This document shows, one piece after another, positions 48,779 through 54,564 of a stretch of 54,564 nucleotides of DNA. The DNA lies in contig NZ_LMMP01000016.1 in the NCBI RefSeq assembly GCF_001422815.1, positions 1-54,564 of the forward strand. Reading direction: 5' to 3'. The notes below the pieces were generated by a model, which saw nothing but the letters and a program-made list of their open reading frames with translations, did not search any database and was not told the origin of the DNA. A program made the translations under genes and the position numbers. The stretch is from Methylobacterium sp. Leaf91. GTDB taxonomy: Bacteria; Pseudomonadota; Alphaproteobacteria; Rhizobiales; Beijerinckiaceae. Within the stretch, counting starts at the first letter, position 1. Each line of letters starts with the position of its first letter.

Positions 48779-50347
48779 ATGGCCGATTATTACCCTTTGC
48801 TGGCACGAGCGCTTCAAGCGATGCCGGATCGGTCTCCCGCCCTGCGTAAGGCGGTCTATGACCGGGCGCGCGGCGCTCTGATCGGACAGCTCCGGTCGCT
48901 CGAACCACCGCTATCCGAAGCCGACATCGACCTCGAGAGCAAAGCCCTCGAAACCGCCATCGAACGGGTCGAGAACGAATTTGGTGAGCCGCCGGCCGCC
49001 GCGGCCAACGATGTCGTGCCGCCGATCTTCGGTGCCCCCGAGGAGCGCGACACCCTGCCGGAAGCGGCGGCTCCGGATCGATTACCGGAACCGACCAAGC
49101 GCGACTTCGCCGAACCGACCCTGCCGCCCGCACCTGAGCCCAACTTGGGCATTCGGCCCTCGCGGCCGGATCGCTCGCGTGTTGCAAACGCAGATGTGTC
49201 GCCACCCGAGTCTCCTCCCCCGGCAGTGGAACCGGTGCCTGTCTCAGATGGCCCTGCTGCGGTCTTGCCGATCAAGCCGCGGAAGGCGAAATCTGCCGAC
49301 AGGGTCGCCGACCGGAAAGCTGCGCGAGACGCTGCGAAGATGACCTCGGGCGCTGAGACGCCATCTGGTCAATCCACGGAGTCGGAATCACCCATAGAAC
49401 CATCGATCGAAGCGCCGCCCGCCGAGCGTGACGCGGCGGGCATGCCTGTCGATTCCTCGAATGCGCGGCATCGTCCACGGATCGACGTCGTCGCCCCGCG
49501 TAAGGGCCGCCCTCGCCTTCTCCGGAATGTCTTCGTGGGAAGCGTTCTCCTGGTCGTCGTCGGGCTCATCGCGGTAGCGGCCTTCATGCTTCGCGACAAA
49601 CCTTCGGACCTGCAGCCTGGAATCACGGAGACACAAGAGGAGGGGTCCGATCCGGCGGCATCGAAATATGCAGATCGGATCGGCGGTGACGCTCCCGCCC
49701 TCCCGGAGCGACGCGACCAGACCTCTCGTCAGGCTCCCGCCCGCCCGACGACGGCAACGCCGGATGCCGGCAAGGCACCGACCCAGCCCGATGTGGCGGT
49801 CGCACAGCGGGCCGTTCTTTTCGAAGAGAATACAGCGGGCGGAAATGCACAGCCGATCACCTTCCAGGGCATGGTGGTCTGGCGTCTCGAGGCGATGAAT
49901 GGCGAACAGGGCCAGCCACTGGAGACCGTGATCCGGGGGCGTGTGACCTTTGCCGATGCTGGCCTGTCGCTGGTGATGACGATCCGACGGAACCTCGATC
50001 CCACCTTTCCTGCGTCCCACACCATCGAACTTGCCTTCACCACCACCAGCCCCGCCGGGGATACGCATGCGGTGCAGGATGTCGGCCTTCTGAGTGCGAA
50101 GGATGAAGAAGGGGGCCGGGGATCGCCTGTCTCGGGCCTGCCGGTACGCGTCAAGGAGAACCTGTTCCTGATCGGCCTGTCCTCGCTTCAGGCCGATGTA
50201 GACCGGAACACCGACCTGTTGGAGCATCGCAACTGGTTCGACCTACCGATGAAGTTCGTCTCGGGCCCTCGTGGCGTCCTGACTTTCGAGAAGGGCACTT
50301 CGGGCAATCAGGTCATCCGCTCGGCCTTCGAGCAATGGCGTCGATAG
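48779..50347 (+). CDS. Hypothetical single-span membrane protein
   Basis: A 522-residue protein starting at ATG 48779 (MADYYPLLARALQAMPDRSP). The N-terminal ~75 residues form a helical domain (AVYDRARGALIGQLRSLEPPLSEADIDLESKALETAI) shared by a family of alphaproteobacterial hypothetical proteins. A long Pro/Ala/Ser-rich disordered section follows, then one membrane helix (about 250-272, VFVGSVLLVVVGLIAVAAFML) and a periplasmic beta-rich domain (about 345-522) with QPITFQGMVVWRLE and VIRGRVTFADAGLSLVMTIRRN. Function is unknown. It converges with rpoH across a terminator. Confidence 0.7.
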   Translation: MADYYPLLARALQAMPDRSPALRKAVYDRARGALIGQLRSLEPPLSEADIDLESKALETAIERVENEFGEPPAAAANDVVPPIFGAPEERDTLPEAAAPDRLPEPTKRDFAEPTLPPAPEPNLGIRPSRPDRSRVANADVSPPESPPPAVEPVPVSDGPAAVLPIKPRKAKSADRVADRKAARDAAKMTSGAETPSGQSTESESPIEPSIEAPPAERDAAGMPVDSSNARHRPRIDVVAPRKGRPRLLRNVFVGSVLLVVVGLIAVAAFMLRDKPSDLQPGITETQEEGSDPAASKYADRIGGDAPALPERRDQTSRQAPARPTTATPDAGKAPTQPDVAVAQRAVLFEENTAGGNAQPITFQGMVVWRLEAMNGEQGQPLETVIRGRVTFADAGLSLVMTIRRNLDPTFPASHTIELAFTTTSPAGDTHAVQDVGLLSAKDEEGGRGSPVSGLPVRVKENLFLIGLSSLQADVDRNTDLLEHRNWFDLPMKFVSGPRGVLTFEKGTSGNQVIRSAFEQWRR

Positions 50348-50350
50348 GCG

Positions 50351-50385
50351 AAAAAAAGGCCGGTTCCGCATCAGCGAAACCAGCC
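50351..50385 (-). terminator. rpoH terminator
   Basis: On the minus strand, GGCTGGTTTCGC pairs with GCGGAACCGGCC (12 bp with two G-U pairs, 4-nt loop) and is followed by seven T residues. On the plus strand the same DNA gives two C-A mismatches, so it works mainly for rpoH. Confidence 0.85.
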
Positions 50386-50414
50386 TTCTCTCTCAGTGCC
50401 TCTCGGAGGAAGCT

Positions 50415-51311
50415 TCAGGCGTGAGCTGCCGCCCGCGGAGACTCGCGGGTAGCGAGGTTGCGTTTCACCGCCTCCTGGATCTTCTCGAAGGCTCGGACCT
50501 CGATCTGTCGGACGCGCTCGCGCGAGACTCCAAACTCGCCTGACAGATCTTCGAGGGTGATCGGGTCGTCTGCCAGTCGGCGCGCCTCGAAGATGCGACG
50601 CTCACGCGGGTTCAGGACCGACAGCGCATCGCGCAAGGCGGTCAGCCGGTTCTGGCCCTCTTCCTCGCGGGCGAGCACGGTTTCCTGACTCGGGCTGTTG
50701 TCCACCAGCCAATCCTGCCACTCGCCCTCACCTTCCTCGCGGAGGGGAGCGTTGAGGGAGGTATCGCCGGACAGACGGCGATTCATGTCGATCACGTCCT
50801 GCTCGGGCACGCCGAGCTTGACCGCGATCTGAGCCACCTGGTCGGGTTTCAGATCCCCTTCATCCAGGGCTGAGATCTTGCCCTTGGCCTTACGGAGGTT
50901 GAAGAACAGCTTCTTCTGGTTTGCGGTGGTGCCCATCTTCACCAGCGACCAAGAGCGTAGAATGTACTCCTGAATCGCAGCCTTGATCCACCACATAGCA
51001 TAGGTGGCGAGTCGGAAGCCCTTGTCCGGCTCGAACCGCTTGACCGCTTGCATGAGGCCGACATTCCCTTCGGACACGACTTCGCCGATGGGAAGGCCAT
51101 AACCACGGTAACCCATGGCGATCTTGGCCACGAGCCGGAGATGCGATGTCACGAGCCGGTGCGCCGCATCGCGGTCGCCCTTTTCACGCCAGCTCTTGGC
51201 AAGCGTGAACTCCTCGTTCGGCTCGAGCATCGGAAACTTGCGGATCTCATCGAGGTAGCGCGAAAGTCCACCTTCGGTGGCGAGCACGGGTAGTGCGCCT
51301 GCCATAGTCAT
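50415..51311 (-). CDS. rpoH: Heat-shock sigma factor RpoH (sigma-32)
   Basis: A 298-residue alternative sigma factor that directs RNA polymerase to heat-shock promoters. The RpoH box QKKLFFNLR is at residues 132-140; region 2 reads VSEGNVGLMQAVKRFEP and FRLATYAMWWIKAAIQEYIL, and the region 4 helix-turn-helix TLEDLSGEFGVSRERVRQIE is intact. GGGAGAG lies just before the ATG at 51311. Alphaproteobacteria often carry two or more RpoH copies; this one sits next to the rluD-type gene, the common chromosomal arrangement in the group. The 291-nt gap to that gene has no supported feature. Confidence 0.95.
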   Translation of the reverse strand: MTMAGALPVLATEGGLSRYLDEIRKFPMLEPNEEFTLAKSWREKGDRDAAHRLVTSHLRLVAKIAMGYRGYGLPIGEVVSEGNVGLMQAVKRFEPDKGFRLATYAMWWIKAAIQEYILRSWSLVKMGTTANQKKLFFNLRKAKGKISALDEGDLKPDQVAQIAVKLGVPEQDVIDMNRRLSGDTSLNAPLREEGEGEWQDWLVDNSPSQETVLAREEEGQNRLTALRDALSVLNPRERRIFEARRLADDPITLEDLSGEFGVSRERVRQIEVRAFEKIQEAVKRNLATRESPRAAAHA

Positions 51312-51602
51312 CTCTCCCTACAAGGTCCCCCATCCGGGCAGACCAGAAACGAACCGCCGCTCTATGAGCCGACCGTCCCACTCCCCGAGCCTACCCGGAA
51401 AGAAAACGGTACGGTAGCGGTCCGTGACTCGAACCTGGCTAACAACGCGCCAGTGAGCCGATGGCTCGAAGGTGACACGAAAGGCCGCGGGTCGGGGTGC
51501 GCCCGCACACCTGTTTGCCGGCCATCCTTGACAGGCGCAACTCCGCAACAGTGGTGGGGATCGACGGTTCCGCTCCGATTCCCAAAGACGCTGCTTAGCT
51601 TT

Positions 51603-52604
51603 TCAAGGCTTCAATGGCACCCGCAAGGCAGCGATGAGGGCAGCCATATCCGGCGGGATCGGGCTTTCGAACCGCAGCACCTCGCCGGTGCGTGGGTGCT
51701 CGAAACCCAATATGGCCGCGTGAAGCGCCTGCCGACCCAAAGCTTCGAGCTTGGCCCGCGCCGCTTCGCCGAGTCGGCCGGCCTTGGTCTTAAAGGCGTT
51801 GCCATAGACCGTATCGCCGAGAAGCGGATGGCCGCGATGACTGAGATGGACGCGGATCTGATGCGTCCGTCCGGTCTCGAGCCGGCAACGGACGAGGGCG
51901 ACTTCGGCGCCAGCGTTTAGGATCTCCTCGACGACGTAATGGGTGATGGCTGTACGGCCCTTCCCCGGGCGCATGACGGCGATCTTCTCGCGATTGCGCT
52001 GGCTGCGCGCGAGCTCGACATCGATCGTGCCCAGCCGGGGCTCCGGCGCTCCCCAGGTCAGGGCGAGATACGCACGCTCCAGCGGTCCGTTACGGCCATG
52101 GTCGGCAAACTGCGCCGTGAGCCCCTTATGGGCCAGATCGTTCTTGGCGACGACGAGGAGACCGCTCGTGTCCTTGTCGAGCCGGTGCACGATACCAGGC
52201 CTCCGTACACCGCCGATCCCCGACAGGCTCTCGCCGCAATGAGCGATGAGGCCATTCACAAGGGTTCCAGCATCGTGACCGGGCGCCGGGTGAACCACCA
52301 GCCCCGCCGGCTTGTCGATGACGATCAGGTCGTCGTCCTCGTGAACGATAGCGAGATCGAGGGCCTCCGCCATCGGCGTCGCATCCACCGGCGTAGGAAT
52401 CGTCACGTCGAGGACGGCGCCTCCGCTGACCTTCAGGGAGAGGTCCAGAACGACGATTCCATCCTTGCTCACCTGACCGGTACGGATCAGCTCCTGCAAC
52501 CGCGAACGCGACACGTCCGGCAGCGCGCGGGCGAGCGCCCTGTCGATGCGCTCCGCCTGTGCGTCCAGGTCGAGGACGACACGGCGGTCCTGCGGTTCTT
52601 GCAC
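51603..52604 (-). CDS. rluD: RluD-type 23S rRNA pseudouridine synthase
   Basis: A 333-residue enzyme with an N-terminal S4 RNA-binding domain (about 15-75, IDRALARALPDVSRSRLQELI) and a catalytic domain carrying GIVHRLDKDTSGLLVVAKN with the catalytic Asp143, then RLETGRTHQIRVHLSHRGHPLLGD. RluD modifies helix 69 of 23S rRNA; RluC is similar, but the HRLDKDTSG context and length fit RluD better. It is upstream of rpoH on the same strand, as in many alphaproteobacteria. Confidence 0.92.
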   Translation of the reverse strand: MQEPQDRRVVLDLDAQAERIDRALARALPDVSRSRLQELIRTGQVSKDGIVVLDLSLKVSGGAVLDVTIPTPVDATPMAEALDLAIVHEDDDLIVIDKPAGLVVHPAPGHDAGTLVNGLIAHCGESLSGIGGVRRPGIVHRLDKDTSGLLVVAKNDLAHKGLTAQFADHGRNGPLERAYLALTWGAPEPRLGTIDVELARSQRNREKIAVMRPGKGRTAITHYVVEEILNAGAEVALVRCRLETGRTHQIRVHLSHRGHPLLGDTVYGNAFKTKAGRLGEAARAKLEALGRQALHAAILGFEHPRTGEVLRFESPIPPDMAALIAALRVPLKP

Positions 52605-52699
52605 GATATGATCTCTTTCGATGCCGATGAAATTTAAGCGCTCGGGAGGCCTTGCTCCCCCGCCCGACCGTCGCTATACGATCGCCAGCCGCCCGGAAA

Positions 52700-52728
52700 G
52701 CTCCCATCGTCTAGCGATCTAGGACGTC
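52700..52728 (+). pseudogene. Decayed 5'-half copy of tRNA-Glu
   Basis: Twenty-nine bases match the start of the real tRNA-Glu gene at 52896 with two differences (27 of 29 identical), covering the acceptor 5' strand, the D arm and the entry to the anticodon stem. The match stops before the anticodon loop and no 3' half follows. It is therefore a partial duplicate, not a gene. Confidence 0.8.
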
Positions 52729-52865
52729 TTGATACCCCCAACCATCCTGCCATGTGTGTAGGTTCAAGGGGTTAGGGTTGGTATCCCTACCATCGAAGCC
52801 TGCGGGCCGGAGGTTGGCTGCCAAAGTCCTATCCAAGGGAGTTGACTTCGTGTTGTTAGTAAGAG

Positions 52866-52890
52866 TAGTCCTAGCGGTGTACTAGGACTA
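52866..52890. repeat. Inverted repeat directly upstream of tRNA-Glu
   Basis: TAGTCCTAG (52866-52874) and CTAGGACTA (52882-52890) form perfect 9-bp arms with a 7-nt loop, ending 5 nt before the tRNA. The right arm shares CTAGGAC with the D arm of the tRNA. TTGACT at 52842-52847 could be a -35 element, but no good -10 is seen. Confidence 0.5.
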
Positions 52891-52895
52891 TATGC

Positions 52896-52971
52896 GCTCC
52901 CTTCGTCTAGCGGTCTAGGACGTCGCCCTCTCACGGCGAAAACAGGGGTTCGATTCCCCTAGGGAGCGCCA
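52896..52971 (+). tRNA. tRNA-Glu (anticodon CUC)
   Basis: A 73-nt tRNA plus encoded CCA. The acceptor GCTCCCT pairs with AGGGAGC, the anticodon arm TCGCC / GGCGA holds the loop CTCTCAC with anticodon CTC, the T arm reads AGGGG-TTCGATT-CCCCT, and G is the discriminator before CCA. It reads GAG codons, which suits a GC-rich genome. Confidence 0.96.
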
Positions 52972-53147
52972 AAATACATAGTTAGTGGTTCTTAATACTT
53001 TCAAATTCGAATAAATCATCGCCGTTCGTTGATCGGTTGAGGACATTGGCCCTTTGATGCTATGGAGACCGGCTAGATCCCCGCGGAGCACGCCATGGTT
53101 CTCGTTTTACATAAAGGCTCAGGTTATTATTCGCGGACTGGCTCAAG

Positions 53148-53863
53148 ATGTCGGAAGCACTAAGAGACCTCTTTAGGAGTTCGCTGAGCCCCGATCATAT
53201 TCGTTTCATGGACGAAATCGAGGCGCAGTCCGGGGTGCGGATAGACGTCGAGCACCTGGAGCCGGGTGATACCGCAGCCATGGGTATGCGCTGCTACGCC
53301 GGTACGATCAGGATCGAAGTCCCCACTCGAACGCAATCCACCCTCCTGCCGCGTTTCCTGAGCTGCAACACCTAGACCACTACCTTGTACAGGGCGTCCC
53401 AGCCATGGGGTGTATGGACCAGCCGGCGGATCCGAATGATCGGCTTCGCATCGGGCTACTGGAAAATCCAGTCGAGCACCTCGTGATCGTACCCCAGGCC
53501 GGCGAGCGGAACATGAGGGACGAGGCGTTCTGGAACGAACGGGTGAGGAAAGGTTGGCTTCACCTCGATAATAGCGGTCCTGGTTATCTCTATGATCGGA
53601 AGCAGTGCGTGCTGCTTAATTGGCTGCAGACCCACCTTGCGACCGACCCCAACGTGACTGCCTTTGCCGAGAGCGTGCTGGCGGCCGAGGGCACGGCCCT
53701 AGAAACCGTGACCCGTGCAGTATGCGAGGCTGCCCTAGAAGAGATCGACGACAAGGTCGAGCTGACCCGGATCGTGACCGCGGGGCTGAACATCCCACCG
53801 CGCCGCGTCCAGCTGCAGACCTTCGACAAGGCCACGGGATCGTTCACCTACCGGCCCCTATAA
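53148..53863 (+). pseudogene. Frameshifted gene, possible metalloprotease-like protein
   Basis: The first frame (53148-53375) encodes MSEALRDLFRSSLSPDHIRF and continues to LLPRFL, then stops. The next frame is open from at least 53351 and continues as ELQHLDHYLVQGVPAMGCMDQP and on to 53863 (152 residues from its first ATG). Joining them at about 53357 gives one ~240-residue protein, with FL-(H)ELQH at the joint, which would be a zinc-binding HExxH-like motif if a 4-base deletion removed the His codon region. The two parts are seen; the deletion and motif are inference. It might instead be two short real genes. Confidence 0.5.
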
Positions 53864-53866
53864 CGT

Positions 53867-54340
53867 TCATGACCAGCTACGCAGGAGCGATCTGATCCGT
53901 CGGGCATACCGGCCGTAGCTTTTGACGATTTTTTCCAGGGCATCGGCAAGGCCTGGGGAGCTGAAGGCGCGGCCATCCTTGCTCTCGATGGCACCGTCCT
54001 CGGCCCTCGTGAGCCCTCGTGCGTTGAGCCGCCGAGGGTCGATGAAATTCTATACTGCCTCGACCTCGGTTTCGGTGAGGGCGAGATGGTTGGCGAGAGG
54101 GGCCTGGCCGCCCTGCGCACGGGCATCACCGGGCAACCGCAAGGTCGGGGCGTTGCGCAGGCTCTTCAGGATATCGAGTTGCGATTTCAAGCTGCCGTTC
54201 TGGGCGATGACGAGCCCGACCTGATGCCTCAGGGCAACATCGTCGATGCCGGCCACGTCGTCCGGAGATAGCAACTCGTTGGGTGATGGCTGATGCCTTT
54301 GCGGACGGTTCGACGCGAGCACGAACTCCGCGGCACCTGG
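53867..54340 (-). pseudogene. Decayed gene with in-frame TAG, cut off near an IS
   Basis: The minus-strand frame reads LLSPDDVAGIDDVALRHQVG, then HLALTETEVEAV, a TAG stop (54050-54052), and continues in the same frame as NFIDPRRLNARGLTRAEDGA to SWS and a TGA at 53867-53869. The part after the stop keeps protein character, so a sense codon probably became TAG. The start is not visible: the frame fades near 54340, close to the IS3-family element. No family is recognised. The left boundary is seen, the right one is approximate. Confidence 0.45.
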
Positions 54341-54417
54341 CCTGCCCCCATTCGGTGGCCCAGGTTCGAAGTTAGTGCATCGTCGGTTTGGAGTTGACCC
54401 CGTTTGTGGTCCACGAC

Positions 54418-54564
54418 CTATGCAAGTTCTCGGACAGTGACAGCTTGGTCGGCGAAGGCTCGGGGCGTCAAGCCGCCCAGGGCCGTGTGGGGTCGATCTT
54501 CGTTGTAGTGGCACCTCCAGTCCTCGATGCGCTCGCGGGCATCAGCCAGCGACAGGAACCACGA
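54418..54564 (-). CDS. IS3-family transposase, C-terminal end (cut by window edge)
   Basis: The last 48 codons of a transposase: [20 protein letters not shown] then [20 protein letters not shown] and a TAG at 54418. The Y-N-x-x-R-P-H-x-A-L-G-G-L-T-P block is the hallmark of IS3-family OrfB C-termini. The catalytic DDE residues lie beyond the window. The DNA just outside (about 54390-54415, TTGACCCCGTTTGTGGTCC) may be the element's terminal inverted repeat; this cannot be confirmed without the other end. Confidence 0.88.
   Translation of the reverse strand, partial: SWFLSLADARERIEDWRCHYNEDRPHTALGGLTPRAFADQAVTVRELA

Overview
The window reads as chromosomal DNA of a GC-rich, PQQ-using alphaproteobacterium, most likely Methylobacterium or Methylorubrum. 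Three things point there: two tiny PqqA genes whose peptides are almost the canonical Methylobacterium PqqA sequence, an alphaproteobacterial housekeeping set (rpoH-rluD, purB/purA, bpt, an LdtR-type MarR regulator, DUF6163, a metal-site-variant hemB), and strong GC bias throughout. Assignment to genus is inference from gene content; no 16S rRNA is present.

Layout. 1-960: decayed DNA with a broken methyltransferase fragment and a transposase remnant. 964-2628: a major facilitator transporter of the oxalate:formate antiporter family. 2866-25309: a 22-kb alpha-glucan/trehalose island containing glgP, a GH13 alpha-glucosidase, glgA, glgB, a TreS-maltokinase fusion, a GlgE carrying a second complete GH13 domain at its N-terminus, a MalQ-TreY fusion, and treZ. 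Together these connect glycogen synthesis and breakdown, the maltose-1-phosphate (GlgE) route and the TreY/TreZ route to trehalose. No glgC, glgX/treX or otsA/otsB lies in the window. 25595-27557: a YidB-like protein and the Mg2+ transporter mgtE, whose short leader can fold to hide its ribosome-binding site. 27959-28345: two tandem pqqA genes with a structured leader, hairpins around both stop codons and a strong terminator, but no other pqq gene. 28553-30373: four small hypothetical genes, one with a 4-fold beta-flower domain.

30672-41901: a diguanylate cyclase, ldtR, DUF6163 coupled to a 3-hydroxyisobutyryl-CoA hydrolase-like gene, hemB with a lipoprotein gene, a soluble chemoreceptor-like protein of inverted architecture, an RDD membrane protein, a coupled pair of membrane glycosyltransferases (GT2-GtrA and GT39), and the N-end-rule transferase bpt. 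41950-44109: a TonB-dependent siderophore receptor with a palindrome-rich upstream region. 44478-52604: purB, a D-amino-acid aminotransferase, a small exported protein, purA, a single-span membrane protein, rpoH and an RluD-type pseudouridine synthase.

52700-54564: a tRNA-Glu(CUC) gene with a decayed 5'-half copy upstream, followed by broken genes and the end of an IS3-family transposase, suggesting a worn integration site. The most notable items are the orphan tandem pqqA locus, the GH13-GlgE and MalQ-TreY fusions, the mgtE leader, the inverted chemoreceptor, and the tRNA-Glu half copy.
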